Positions 1 through 12,430 of a DNA stretch of 64,000 nt are shown here, piece after piece. Numbering within the stretch: position 1 is the first letter of the stretch; each line of letters opens with the position of its first letter. The notes beneath the pieces are model-generated. The model had not been told where the DNA came from. It saw only the letters and a list, made by a program, of their open reading frames with translations, and made no database searches. The stretch comes from Ovis canadensis (taxonomy: Eukaryota > Chordata > Mammalia > Artiodactyla > Bovidae), in assembly GCF_042477335.2 (NCBI RefSeq), contig NC_091262.1, positions 70,108,001 to 70,172,000 of the forward strand, read 5' to 3'. The translations under genes and the position numbers were made by a program.

Positions 1-344
1 GTTGATAAAAATTTAAGAGTACAACATATTTGCTTTTGAATCCGGGTCTATTCATGTGACAGGTAGTACAATGACGCCATACTTAACTTGGACTTCACAT
101 TCCTGTTAGCTCAAACTTCTCACACCCTTTTTAAACAAAGAGCTGGCAGTAAAATCCAACATACTGCATAAGTAACTAATGTTACAAATTGCTCATAAAA
201 CTCTACACTCCCAACAGGAAATTCCAGAAATGAAAGGGGTTTCTCAGTTTCATTATCAGATAGGTTCCCTGTTCCAGTCACCACAATAGGTAGATGTTTC
301 ATTCCTGGTTTATTTCCTTGAAAGTGATTTAAGGAGCAAACTTA

Positions 345-505
345 CAATTTTTAAAAATATTTATTTTCTTTAATTGATTGATGATGGCTTTACAGTATTG
401 GTTTGATTTTTGTCATACATCAACATGAATTAACTATAGGTGTACATATATCCCTCCCTCTTGAATCTCCCTCACACCTCCTGCCATTCCCACCCCTCTA
501 GGCTA
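345..505 (-). repeat. L1 3'-end fragment
   Basis: The segment reading catacatcaacatgaat and the following C-rich ccctccctc stretch match the antisense of the ruminant L1 3' UTR, as in the clearer copies at 38.7 kb and 48.0 kb. Confidence 0.6.
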
Positions 506-603
506 TTAGCAGGTATGACATAATGAATTCTTTTTAACCTTTGAAATAATATGTTGAAATATGCATTAGAAAATCTTCTAAGGTGCTTAAATTTTTGAAA
601 GAT

Positions 604-608
<5 letters not shown>

Positions 609-652
<44 letters not shown>
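609..652 (+). repeat. (TG)n microsatellite
   Basis: About 22 TG units run directly into the antisense SINE that follows. It is likely polymorphic. Confidence 0.95.
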
Positions 653-655
<3 letters not shown>

Positions 656-860
656 CTCAGTGTCTGATTCTTTGCAACCTCCTGGACTGTAGCCCACCAG
701 ACTCCTCTATCCACGGAATTTTGCAGGCAAGAATACTGGAGTGGGTTGCCATTTCCTACTCCAGGGGATCCTTCCAACCCAGGGATTGAACCCAGGTCTC
801 TTATGTGTGTCTCCTGCATTGGCAGGCAGATTCTTTACCACTGCACCACCTGGGAAGCCC
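653..860 (-). mobile_element. Bov-tA SINE
   Basis: Antisense copy ending in ccacctgggaagccc, the complement of the tRNA-derived head GGGCTTCCCAGGTGG. The TG microsatellite abuts its 3' end. Confidence 0.9.
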
Positions 861-1349
861 ACATTTTTGAAGACACAGCTAGTCTTTAGCTGCTGTCAAT
901 TGCAAGGCTGAGTTGAGATGGAGCCCAAAGTTTTCATTTGGTTCTGAAGGTGGATGGCTGGCACCCTGCACTTCATATAAGTCTTGTTGATCAGGAGTCC
1001 GGCAAAGAGAGGCATACTGATCAACCCCTTCCCTCCCACTGCCCCTCCCCCAACCCCGGCTTAGGAGAAAGGTCTAAATTCCATCTACCATAACAATACC
1101 ACAAGGAATTTGATTATCTGCTGTCAATGGCTGAACCAAAACACGTTTAACAGAAAGGCACAGTTTTGACTTTCCAGATCCAAGGTCTCAAAGGTGAGTG
1201 TTTACTTTCAATAATACAACTGCCCAGGTATTAGTCAGCAGCAAAGCAAACACTTTAAGCTGTGATTCACACTGCTTACAGTTATTAAATGAAAATTTAA
1301 AAAAACTAAATAACACTGGTTTTCTTTTTACCAAAATTACCATAACTTT
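861..1349. other. No gene recognised
   Basis: Mixed noncoding sequence with a C-rich patch at about 1025-1060. No exon-like or repeat signature that I can name. Confidence 0.6.
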
Positions 1350-1461
1350 CTGGAGAAGGAAATGGCAACCCACTCTAGTATCTTGCCTGGAGAATTCCAT
1401 GGACAGAGGAGCTCGGTGGGCTACAGTCCATGGGGTCACAAAGAGTCGGACATGACTGAGC
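1350..1461 (+). mobile_element. Bov-tA 3' fragment
   Basis: Sense fragment from tctggagaaggaaatggc to the cggacatgactgagc end. It lacks the tRNA-like head. Confidence 0.85.
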
Positions 1462-1863
1462 TATTACATATTCTAGAATAATTTTAGCCAAAATATGGCA
1501 TCTAACACACTACCTGGAGATGTAACAAGTACTTGTTGTCTGTTGAGCCAAAGATCATTAGACTAGACATCAGGAAACATGAATGTCTGACCTAGTTCTG
1601 ACACAAATTAGCTGATCTGATAAATCCCTGCAACATTTACTTTAGATTCCAGGCTTCAGTTATGAAATGTTTCTTTTTCCTCTCAGGTTTATGATTCTAA
1701 GATCAATCAGATGGCTAAAAGCTATTAACATATTAAACCAGAAATTATAATCTGAAAATACACACTTTATGTTAAAAGCTATCAATTACTATAAAATAGG
1801 ATCAGAAGAGGAGGAAGGAAATTGGCCTAAGATTTAGCGGTTTTATAACAAATCCAAAGAGTG
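1462..1863. other. No gene recognised; weak MIR-like stretch
   Basis: 1545-1640 has the word order of a decayed MIR (gactagacatcagg then tctgac). The rest is AT-rich and featureless. Confidence 0.4.
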
Positions 1864-1871
1864 ATAAAATC

Positions 1872-4578
1872 GGGTTGTTGTTCAGTTGCTCAGTCATGTC
1901 CGATTCTTTGTGACCCCATGAACTGCAGCATGTCAGGATTCCTTGTCCTTCACTATTTCCCGGAGTTTGCTCAAACTCATGTCCATTGAGTCAGTGATGC
2001 CACCCAACCATCTAATCCTCTGTTGCCCTCTTCTCCTCTTGTCCTCTGTCTTTTCTAGCATCAGGGTCTTATCCAATGCATCAGATGTTCACATCAGGTG
2101 GCCAAAGTACTGGAGCTTCAGCTTCAGTATCAGTCCTTCCAATGAATATTCAGGGTTGATTTCTTTTAGGATTGACTGGTTTGATTTCTTTGCAGTCCAA
2201 GGGATGTTCAAGAGTCTTCTCTAGCACCCCAGGTGGAAAACATCAATTCTTTGGCACTCAGCCTTCTTTGTGGTCCTACTCTCAGATCTGTACATGACTA
2301 CTGGAAAAATCATAGCTTTGACCATACAGACCTTGGTTGGCAAAGTGATGTCTCCGCTTTTTAATATGCTGTCTAGGTTTGTCATAGCCTTTCTTCCAAG
2401 GATCAAGTGTCTTTTAATTTCACGGCTGCAGTCATTGTTCAGAGTGATTTTAGAGCCCAAGAAAATAAAATCTGTCACTGCTTCCACTTTTTCCCCTTCC
2501 ATTTGCCATGAAGTGATGGGACTGAATGCCATGATTTTAGTTTTTTAAACGTTGAGTTTTAAAACAGCTTTTTCACTTTCCTCTTTCATCTTCGTCAAGA
2601 GGCTCTTTAGTTCGTCTTTGCATTGTGCCACTAGAGTGATATTACCTGCATATCTGAGGTTATTGATATTTCTCCCAGCAATCCTGATTCCAGATTGTGA
2701 GTCATCCAGCCCAGCATTTCACATGATGGATTCTTCATATAAGTTAATAAGCAGGGTAACAATATACAGCCTTGATGCACTCCTTTCCCAATTTTGAACC
2801 AGTCTGTTCTTTCATGTCTGGTTCTATTGCTTCTAGTCCTGCATACAGGTTTCTCAGGAGTCAGGTAAGGTGGTCTGGTAATCCAATCTCTTTAAGAATT
2901 TTCCATAGTTTGTTGTGATCCACACAGTCAAAGGCTTTAGTGTAGTCAATGAAGCAGATTATTTTTGGAATTCCCTTGCTTTGCCTATGATCCAGTGGAT
3001 GTTGGCAGTTTGATCTCTGGTTTGTCTTCATTTTCTAAATCCAGCTTATACATCTGGAAGTTCTCAGTTCATGGACTGAAGTCTAGCTTGGAGAATTTTG
3101 AGCATAATCTTGCTAGCATGTGAAATGAGGGCAATTGTATAATAATTTGACCATGCTTTGGCATTGCCCTTCTTTGGGACTGGAATGAAAATTGACCTTT
3201 TCCAGTCCTGTGGCTGCTGCTGAGTTTTCCAAATTTGCTGACATGTTGAGTGCAGCACTTTAACAGCATCATATTTTAGGATTTTAAAGAGCTCAGCTGG
3301 AATTCCGTCACCTTCACTAGCTTTGTTTGTAGTAATGCTTTCTAAGGCCTATTTGACTTCACACTCCAGGTTGTCTGACTATAGGTGACTCTAGCTGGTG
3401 ATCACACCATCATGGTTATCTGGGTCATTAAGATCTTTTTTGTACAGTTCTTCTGTGTATTCTTGCCACCTCTTCTTAATATCTTCTGCTTCTGTTAGGT
3501 CTTTGTCCTTACTGTTCTTTAGTGTGTCCATCTTTGCATGAAATGTTCCCTTGGTATCTTCAATTTTCTTAAAGGTATCTCTAGTCTTTCCCATCTATTG
3601 TTTCCCTCTATTTCTTTGCATTGTTCACTTAAAGTTTTCTTATCTCTTCTTGCTATTCTCTGAAACTCTGCATTCAGTTGAGTATGTATTTCCCCTTCTC
3701 CTTGGCTTTCTGTTTCTCTTCTTTTCTCAGCTATTTGTGGGGCCTTCTTAGACAACCACTTTGCATTCTTGCATTTCTTTTTCTTGGGGAGGGTTTTGAT
3801 CACTGCCTCCTGTACAATGTTATGAATCTTCATCCATAGTTCTTCAGGGACTTTACTAGAGCTAATCCCTTGAATGTGCTTGTCACTTCCAGTGCATAAT
3901 ATTAAAGGATTCAATTTAGATCATAACTGAATGGCCTAGTAGTTTTCCCTACTTTCTTTAATTTAAGCCTGAATTTTGCAATAAGGAGCTCATGATCTGA
4001 GCCACAGTCAGCTCCAGGTTGTTTTTTTTGTTTTTTGTTTTTGTTTTTTTTTTTTTTGCTGACTATATAGAGCTTCTCCATCTTTCATTGCAAAGAATAT
4101 AATATCTGATTTCAATATTAACCATCTGGTGATGTCCATGTGTAGAGTTGCCTTGTGTTGTTGGTAGAGGATGTTTGCTATGACTAGTGTGTTCTCTTGG
4201 CAAAACTCTGTTAGCCTTTGTCCTGCCTCATTTTGTACTCTAAGGCCAAACTTGCCTGTTACTACAGGTTATCTCTTGACTCTCTACTTTTGCATTCCGG
4301 TCCCCTGTGATGAAAAGGACATCTTTTTTTGGTGTTAGTTCTAGAAGGTCTTGTAGGTCTTTATAGAACCATTCACCTTCAGCTTTTTTGGCATTAGTGG
4401 TTGGGGCATGGACTTGGATTACTGTGATGCTGAGTGGTTTGCTCTGGAAATGAACTAAGGCCATTCTGTCGTTTATGAGATTGTGTCCAATTACTGCATT
4501 TTGGACTCTTTTGTTAACTATGAGGGCTACTCCATTTCTTCTAAGGGATTCTATATTTTTTTTAATAAGGTAAAATAA
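1872..4578 (-). mobile_element. BovB LINE (RTE clade), 2.7 kb, decayed
   Basis: Antisense BovB flanked by an 8-bp direct repeat ataaaatc at 1864-1871 and 4579-4586. Minus-strand fragments carry the endonuclease region (about 4240-4599) and reverse-transcriptase and C-terminal parts (2221-2532, 3064-3594), with many stops and shifts. An expanded T-rich tract sits at 4021-4058. BovB is known to have entered ruminants horizontally, related to squamate elements. Confidence 0.92.
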
Positions 4579-4586
4579 ATAAAATC

Positions 4587-4831
4587 CTGGGTCACACAAA
4601 CAGAAGTATAGCAGCTAGACCAAAGAAGAGAATAATCTTTTTGCAAGTGCTGGTCAGATCATATTTGAATGTTTAATATAACTGCAAACCAGAAATGGTT
4701 CAATTTCCTAATTTTATAAAATAAATTATTTCTGAGCTTTCTCAAAAAAAAGTTACACAGCACTGACAATATTAATTCAGCCATCCAGGGCTCTAAATCC
4801 AAACTTGGGTTAGGGTTAAAAGAGGCAAGGT
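4587..4831. other. No gene recognised
   Basis: Short AT-rich interval between the BovB and the LTR-like repeat. Nothing recognised. Confidence 0.5.
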
Positions 4832-5308
4832 ATGATGGTGAACTTTATGTGTCAACTTGGAAGGTATTTGTGGATAAGATTAACATTTAAATTGGTCAAC
4901 TTTGGGTAAAGCAGATTGCCCTCCTTAATGTGGGTGTGCTTCACCAATATATTGAAGGCCTGAATAGAACGAAAAGACCAAGCTCTCTGGGCAAGAGGGA
5001 ATTCTCCAGCAGTGTGACGTTAGACCTCATCTGGCCCTTGCCTGCTGGCCTTTGGAGTAGAACTGCATGTCCACTCTCTTGGAGCTTGAGCCTGTCTGCC
5101 CACACTGCAGATTTTGGGTTTCCCAGCCTCCAAAATCATGAGAGTCAATTCCTTACCATTTATATGTGTGTGCATATGTATGTATGCATGTATGAATACA
5201 CATTATTAAATATATAATTATATATTATAAAATATGATAAATTATGAATATGTATTTTATATATCCATTATCTTATTGGTTCTTTCTCTCTAGAGAACTC
5301 TAAAACAG
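4832..5308 (+). repeat. Old mammalian LTR-like interspersed repeat
   Basis: Starts gaactttatgtgtcaactt and ends near tctctagagaactc, with cagcctccaaaatcatgag inside. It belongs to the same family as 22249-22693. The cagcctcc motif resembles MaLR/MLT LTRs, but I am unsure of the family. An AT-rich expansion covers about 5160-5275. Confidence 0.6.
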
Positions 5309-6504
5309 AAGATTTCCTGAGAAAATGAGTCTAAGCTGAGACGCTTACAATACACAGAAATTAGATAGGTGAGGTGGGAAAGAGGAAGGCACTAACTAAA
5401 GTGTTTCAGGCAAAGGAAAACAATATCAGCATAGCTCCAAAGGGTAAGGAAGTATATGATACCCACGTACAAACCCCAAGACCTATGCTAATGATACTGG
5501 GTATTGAGATTTTATCAGAGTCTTTCTCTTATTCTGTATCCTGAGAAAAGGAGAAATAACTATTCCCAAGGAACATGGATTTACATATCATCAAATTACT
5601 TCCCTTTTTCTCAGGACAGACTATTTCAAGAGACTTTTGGCATGTAATTAATCTCTGTTAGTTAATGTTAACTCTTGTTATTTAACTTGAATCAATCTGG
5701 AAGATAACCAATCATTAATGGTCATTCTGTTACACAAAAGTCAGTAGAGCATTTCTTCCTACCACTTTCTCATAGACACGCATGTGAGGCAGTATATAAA
5801 TATATGTTGAAAAAATTAAGAGTTAAAAATTTTAATGACTGGCACACAGATTTAATTATAAAAAAAGAAAAAATAGAAATAGAGTTTTCTCTGGAACCCA
5901 TATATAATTGATATCCTGTGCATATAACTGATTTGAAAGCTACATTTACCTGCATTCCTTTTAAGTCATTTATCTACATGAGATAAAACATTTCTCATGT
6001 GTTTATAATTTTCGTTAGGTATGAATATGAACTTCTTCAAATGGGAATGATTATACACATGACCAATTGGCTTGGTGATGGTTAAGTGATGTTTTATTCC
6101 TAGTTTTTTCTCCATTTTTGGAAACAAGATCTTTGTATGTACTTTTTTCCTCATTATCACTCCACCTCTATGACAAAATTATTTGGAATTTTAGCAGATA
6201 AAGCCTTTTCCATAAATGTAATAAGCTTTCAGATGTTTTTTATAAGTATACTATCACAACTCTCCTCCTTCCAAGAATTTTTATTGATGGTTTCTGTAAT
6301 TATGACCACATTCCAAAGACAGTAAGCAGAAAAGTTTATCTCAGATTAAGTAAATCCTCTGCTATATATGCTAAACTGGTGATGACCACCCTGCCACATT
6401 GGTTAATAATGTGGATGATAAAACTCTTTCAGTTAACTTTCATCCCACAAAAGGGGTAATGTCAGCACTGAGTAAAGGAATTGCTCTTTAAAATTTAGAT
6501 GACA
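5309..6504. other. No gene recognised
   Basis: About 1.2 kb of AT-rich, probably unique sequence. Open frames here are short and unlike known proteins. Confidence 0.55.
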
Positions 6505-6634
6505 TTATGGGCATTTCTCTGGTGGTCCAGTGGTTAAGACCCTGTGATTCCAGGGCAGGAGGCATAGGTTCAATCCCTGGTCAGGGAACTAAGATCCCAC
6601 ATGCTATGTGACACAGCCAAAAAAAAAAAAAAAA
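6505..6634 (+). mobile_element. CHR-type SINE (tRNA-derived)
   Basis: Sense copy with ggtggtccagtggttaag, ggttcaatccctggtcag and cacagccaaaa before a poly-A run at 6619-6634. Confidence 0.85.
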
Positions 6635-7344
6635 CTTAGCTAATGTTATGAACTAACATTTTCAAGAAACTCTACTTCTGAAACTTGTAGAAAACAGGGA
6701 GTCTCAGCAAATCTTTAAAACATAATACCAATGCAAGACTACATTTCTTTAGCTCTACACCATACTTGGCATGAAAAGGCTGTTTCTCATCATTTTCTTC
6801 CTAAGGGAGAAAAATGATAGAACACTTTCAGATAAGTAAACTAACATGCCAGAAAGTATCAAAATATACTTTTCACACTTTCAAATGACCTGCAATAAAA
6901 ATAGAAATCTTGCTAGAGAGAGTGAGACACAGAAAGACAGAGACAGCTGTTTTATAACATTTTCCCTGTATCTCTGGAAAACATATCATTATTTGGAAAC
7001 TCTGGGTTCCAGTCATCTAAATCCCAAACTGACATATCATTGGGATGCAGATTCACATGAGATTTACAAGATGACCTGAGATATTCTTTGACTAGCTGAA
7101 GAGGAATTCTGCACTGATATATTCCTCTTACCTTCCTTGTGCTATGAAGCCTCCCAACAAAGTTCAACATAAACCCTGTCTAGTTTCCTTGCATTCTAAA
7201 GGATAGTGCCATATTTTCCTCCATATTTCATTTAGTGCTTAAAGATACTCCAGCTAAGGCAAAAAAAAAAAAAGAAAAAAGAAAAAAAGTTTCTTAAAAA
7301 TGAAGAAAAGTGTTTTTAAAAGGAGGAGGCAATTAACCATATCA
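6635..7344. other. No gene recognised
   Basis: Noncoding, with an A-rich run at 7261-7289. No repeat family identified. Confidence 0.5.
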
Positions 7345-7626
7345 AATGCTGCTGATGCTGCTGCTAAGTCGCTTCAGTCGTGTCTGATTCTGTGCGACCC
7401 CATAGATGGCAGGCCACCAGGCTCCCCCATCCCTGGGATTCTCCAGGCAAGAACACTGGAGTGGGTTGCCATTTCCTTCTCCAATGCATAAAGGTGAAAA
7501 GTGAAAGTAAAGTTGTTCAGTTGTGTACGACTCCTAGCGACCCCATGGACTGCAGCCCACCAGGCTCCTCCATCCATGGGATTTTCCAGGCAAGAGTACT
7601 GGAGTGGGATGCCATCGCCTTCTCCA
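7345..7626 (-). mobile_element. Bov-A2 dimeric SINE
   Basis: Two antisense BovA monomers in tandem (7345-7484 and 7490-7626), starting with a (TGC)n-type tail tgctgctgatgctgctgc. This is the characteristic Bov-A2 arrangement. Confidence 0.92.
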
Positions 7627-8543
7627 CTATTGATAGAATAAAAATTGCAAATCTAGAGACTTCATTTATATATTACCAAACACATATTTACATATTATCG
7701 AAGAGTGTGGGGAATTTCTAAAACTGCACATTGGATAATCTGGGAGACATCATAAAATGTGATTATAACTTAGCAAGCTGAAACCTCATCAATTAAATAA
7801 CTTATGTGACCAAAGACTATAAAATAGGTGGAGGTGATTAGAATGAATTACAGAAAAAGGAAAATTCAAACAGGTAGAAAAAACCGTGTGAGTCCTATAC
7901 TCTACAGGAAAAAGACAGTATGGGCATCAGACAGTAATGATCTTCAGCAGTCTCCAGCTTGGGGCAGGATGTTAAACTGGCCACACCAAAGCCTGCAATA
8001 TACCTCTCTCTACAATCTGCTTCCCTTTGCTTTGATTTCATGCTCTCCAAACAATTATTTGGCTCCTAAAATCCAATTCTCTAGGTGCCCTGACACAAAA
8101 CAGAGGCTGACTGTGAAAGCAGACATAAATATTTCTGTCACTGGAAGGACTATCCTCACTTAATAAATTAATAAATGTACTACAGTTGTACATCAGACAC
8201 TAGAAAGTTTTGTTAACCAAGCCAACTCCTCTAATTTATTAGTGTTCTGAGAAAATGAAAATTTGAGCCTCGCAAAACTGTGAGCCCAAATGCCACATGC
8301 AGAAACTTCACTCAGATGAAGCTGTCCTGAGCAGTCTTGGTCCTCCAAGTAATTTGCATCTCGCTTCTCAAACAGCCATGAAGAAGTTTACCTACTATCT
8401 TATAGCAGGCAACAGCAATCACACCAGGTCCTGAATGGTTATTTCCACTTTTCAAAGAAGTACTTTGAAACATTTAAATAAATGTTTTCCAAATGTGGCC
8501 CAAAGATCAAAAGATTAATACCTTCCAAAATTATGCTAAAGCC
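7627..8543. other. No gene recognised
   Basis: About 900 bp without a recognised gene. The frame at 7828-8163 (111 codons) has no similarity that I recognise and is probably chance. Confidence 0.5.
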
Positions 8544-10930
8544 TTTGCCTATGTAGATCACAACACACTGTGGAAAATTTTTAAAGAGATGGGAATAACT
8601 AGACTACTACCTGCCTCCTGAGAAACCTGTATGCATGCAGGTCTCAAAGCAAGTCAGATCTGGACATGGAACGGACTGGTTCCAAATTAGGAAAGGTTGT
8701 ACGTCAAGGCTGTATATTGTCACCCTGTTTATTTAACTTAGATGCAGGGTACATCATGTGAAATGCCAGGCTGCATGAAACACAAGCCAGAATCAAGACT
8801 GCCAGGAGAAATGTCAATAATCTCAGATATGCAGATGACACCATCCTTATGGCAGAAAGTGAAGAGGAATTAAAGAGCCTCTTGATGAAAGTGAAAGAGG
8901 AGAGTGAAAATGCTGGCTTAAGACTCAAAATTCAAAAAAATGAAGATCATGGCATCTAGTCCCATCACTTCAAGGCAAGTATATGGGGAAACAATGGAAA
9001 CAGTGATAGACTCTATTTTCTTGGGTTCCAAAATCATGTGGATGGTGACTGCAGCCATGAAATTTTTAAAAGACGCTTGCTTCTTGGAAGAAAATCTATG
9101 ACAAATCTAGAAGCATATTAAAAAGCAGAGCCATTACTTTGCCTACAAAGGTGCATATAGTCAAACCTATGGTTTTCCCAGTAGTCATGTGCCGGGAGCC
9201 AGCATGAGGAGTCCCACCCATGGCAAAGGTCGTGAGGTTAAGGGGCCCGACAGGCAAAGGCGAGTCTGGCCTTAAGGGAGCCTCACTGGATCTGCTCATG
9301 CATCTGCCCCCAAAACTAGAGTCTGCCTGCCTTACTGCATTATGCCTTTCACCTATACTTCTGACATTACAGGGGGCTATCCCCCACCACCTCTCTGTAA
9401 AGGAGTTAACTTAGGACTCCAGTTAATAAATCTCCTGGGTGTGTTTCAGTCCAAAAACTCCTCTGATGGGTCTCTAGCCTGCCTGACAGGATTATCCGGC
9501 CACATGTGACTGTTTACAGCCTCCCAACCATGAGAGGCACAAGATGCTTTAAACTTTCTAAAAACAGATTCTTTTGAGAAGTCAGAAAATTATTAGTATA
9601 GTATTAGCAAGTTAGTTAGAAATTATGTTGGTGAGGGGTTTCATTGCTGAGTTAATGATTGCCTCCAGGCCTCCATATCCTTAGGCACCTGGGAGTATGT
9701 TAATCAATGTAATTGGAATGTAGAAAGAGAAATATAGTAGTTTTGATGTTAGCAATACTAGACTTTTTGTGTTAATGAATTTTCTCTTTTGTTATAGATC
9801 ACTGTACTCCTCTTTGTTATAAATCATTGTGTCCTTGCTATGTAAAAATGTAACTTTATCACTATCTTAAGACTAAATAGATCTTAAGGGGAAACAAGTT
9901 TTCTGGTCGATTAACCTTTATCAATAGAAAGAAAGGTGGGGCCATAAAATGTTAATCGGTCTCCAGACCAGAAGATATTGTGAACAAATATAAGACCCTT
10001 GTAAAAACAAAGATATGCTGATAAGGGTCGGAGCAGCTGACCCTCCCTGACTCTGTTTCTTACATTTATCTCTATGTACAACTAAAAGTATAAAAGTGGA
10101 CCTGGAAAATAAAGAAATGGACCAGTTCCATGGTTTCCCCCGTGTGGTCTTTTCTCGTTCTCTTCTTTTCTGGCTGAATTCCCATCTGGAGCGTGGAGGC
10201 TCACCATGTCTACTTACTTGCCCTGACTTCTAAGACCCACGAGAGAGGGAGCCCAAGGCGGGGCACCCTCCACTATTCAAGCAGGTGCTAGTGGCCTACG
10301 TAGGTGGTGCAAACTCCTTGTCTTGGAGTTTTATTGGTTTTCCACGTAAACCAAGTTATTTAGCCTCTTTTTCTCCACTAATTTTCCTACTACACTATTC
10401 TTTTCTAATCTCTCTTTATATCTGTAACTAAATAAGTTCTTTCCTAGGATGCCGACTCCATCCCCGCTTTGGATTACCCTGGATCCACCGGGGCTGGACC
10501 TCGGCAGTCATGTACGGATGTGAGAGCTGGACAATAAGAAAGGCTGAGTGCCGAAGAATTGATGTCTTTGAACTGTCGAGCTAGAGAAGACTCTGGAGAG
10601 TCCCTTGGACAGGAAGATCAAACCAGTCAATCCTAAAGGGAATCAATCCTGAATATTCATTGGAAGGGCTGATGCTGAAGCTCCAACACTTTGGCCACCT
10701 AATGGGAAGAGCCAACTCATTAGAAAAGACCCTGATGCTGGGAAAAATTGAAGGCAGGAAGGAAGGGATGACAGAGGATGAGATGGTTGGATGGCATCAC
10801 TGACTCAATGGACATGAGTTTGAGTTACTATCTCTCTCTGGGAGATAGTAAAGGACAGAGAATCATGGCATGCTGCAGTGCATGGGGTTGCAAAGAATCG
10901 GACACATTGAACAACATTTTTCTAAAAATA
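8544..10930 (+). mobile_element. BovB LINE, 5'-truncated, split by a solo LTR
   Basis: Sense BovB begins in the reverse-transcriptase region (aaagcctttgcctatgtaga) and continues to 9189. It resumes at 10507 and ends in the 3' tail near 10930. The coding frame is broken repeatedly (for example the A-run at 8932-8941). Confidence 0.9.
9190..10506 (+). mobile_element. Solo LTR of an endogenous retrovirus (class II-like)
   Basis: A 1317-bp block starts TGCCGGG and ends CGGCA, flanked by a 6-bp duplication GTCATG (9184-9189 and 10507-10512) that restores the BovB sequence when collapsed. TATAAAA is at 10089-10095 and AATAAA at 10108-10113, so U3/R lie near 10.1 kb with a long U5-like rest. No gag, pol or env is present. 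A 6-bp duplication fits betaretrovirus-like (ERVK) elements; the exact family is not assigned. Sense orientation is inferred from the TATA/AATAAA order. Confidence 0.85.
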
Positions 10931-11183
10931 TATTTTAAAACATATTTAAAATAAAATATATGTACTCTATTTGCCTCATCCCTAGGCATGAAAAATACTT
11001 ACACAATAATTTAGGGTTGACCAAAAATTTCGGTCTTCCCATAAGATGGCTTGAGTAGCGCCTAGTTGTCTTTAACTTCATTCAAAACAATTTTGTTAGA
11101 TTGTATTATGACAGCTGTTACATCAGTGTGCATTTTTAAAAAACATCAAAATTGTTGAGTTTTTGTGTAGCCATTTTAATATT

Positions 11184-12430
11184 GAAGACAGAAGGAAAAA
11201 AGCAACATTTTCAGCATATTATGCTTTATCATTTCAAAAAAGGCAAAACACAACTGAAACACACACAAAAAATTTGTGCAGTGTATGGAAAAGGTGCTGT
11301 GACTGATCAAAACATGTCAAAAGCAAAGTTTTATGCCGGAGATTTCTTGCTGAGATGCTCCACAGTCAGGTAGACCAGTTGAAGTTGATAGCAATCGAAT
11401 CAAGACATTAACTGAGAACAATTAACATTTACCACATGTGAGACAGTCAACATACTCAAAATATCCAAATGAAAATCATTTGCACCAGCTTGGTTAGGTT
11501 TATCGCTTTGATGTTTGGATTCCACATAAGTTAAGTGAACCTTGTTGACTTGTTTCCGTATGCGATTCTCTACTTAAATGTAAACAAAATGTTCCATTAA
11601 AGAAAAATTGTGACAGGTGATGAAAAGTGGATACCATAAAATAATGTGGAATGGAAGAGACCATGGGGCAGGCAAAATGAACCACCTCAGCCACATCAAA
11701 GGCTGGTCTTCATTCAGTGAAGGTGATGTTGTGCATATGGTGAGACTGGAAGGGAGTACTCTATTATGAGCTCTTTCCTGACAACCAACTGATTAATTTC
11801 AACAAGTACTGCTCCCATTTAGACCAACTGAAATCAGCACTTGACGAAAAGCACCAGAATTGGTCAACAGAAAATGCATAATCTTCCATCAGGTTGATGC
11901 ATGACTACTTGTTTCTTTGTGTGTGTACGTGGTCAGTCATGTCTGACTCCTTGCAACCCCATGGACTGTAGCCTGCCAGCCTCCTCTGTCCATGGAATTT
12001 TCAAGGCAAGAATACTGGAGTGGGTTGCCATTTCCTATTCCAGGGGATCTTCCCAGCCCAGGGATCGAACCCATGTCTATTACGTGGGTATCCTACAATG
12101 GCAGGTGGATTCTTTACCATTGCACCACCTGGGAAGCCCCACATATTGCTTTGATAACCAGGCAAAAGCTGTTACAGCTTAGCTGGGAAGTTCTGATTAA
12201 TCTGCTGTATTCACCAGACAGTGCACCACTGGATTTCCTTTTATTTCAGACTTTACAAAATTCTCTTAATGGAAAAAATTGCAATTCCCTGGAAGAATAT
12301 AAAAGGCACCTGGAATAGTTCTTTGCTCAAAAAGATAAAAAGTTTGGGGAAGCCAGAATTATGACTTTGCCTGAAAATGGCAGAAGGTAGTGGAACAAAA
12401 CAGTGACTACGTTGTTCAATAAAACTCTTG
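11184..12430 (+). pseudogene. Mariner transposase pseudogene
   Basis: The N-terminal helix-turn-helix region is visible at 11200-11400 (HIMLYHFKKGK, AVYGKGAVTDQ). The C-terminal catalytic segment at 12150-12320 reads RQKLLQLSWEVL then SPDSAPLDFLLF, the third-aspartate region of a DD34D transposase. Frames are shifted and the second-aspartate motif lies where the SINE at 11905-12142 has been inserted, so it cannot make active enzyme. Confidence 0.85.
11905..12142 (-). mobile_element. Bov-tA SINE inside the mariner
   Basis: Antisense, from a short TG-rich tail at 11917 to cacctgggaagcccc. It interrupts the transposase between the bases for the second and third catalytic aspartates. Confidence 0.9.

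Noticed and set aside
120..302. 60-codon minus-strand frame that looks fairly protein-like
   Set aside because: No similarity that I recognise, no clear splice sites in phase, and short. I could not support an exon, including one of the neighbouring gene expected downstream of TC2N in other mammals.
472..819. 115-codon minus-strand frame with a poly-Thr-His stretch
   Set aside because: It is a read-through of the (TG)n microsatellite and the antisense SINE.
7828..8163. 111-codon plus-strand frame
   Set aside because: Low-complexity start and no recognisable family; likely chance in noncoding DNA.
9190..10506. A retained provirus
   Set aside because: No gag, pol or env sequence between or beside LTRs; only one LTR with a perfect duplication, so it is a solo LTR.
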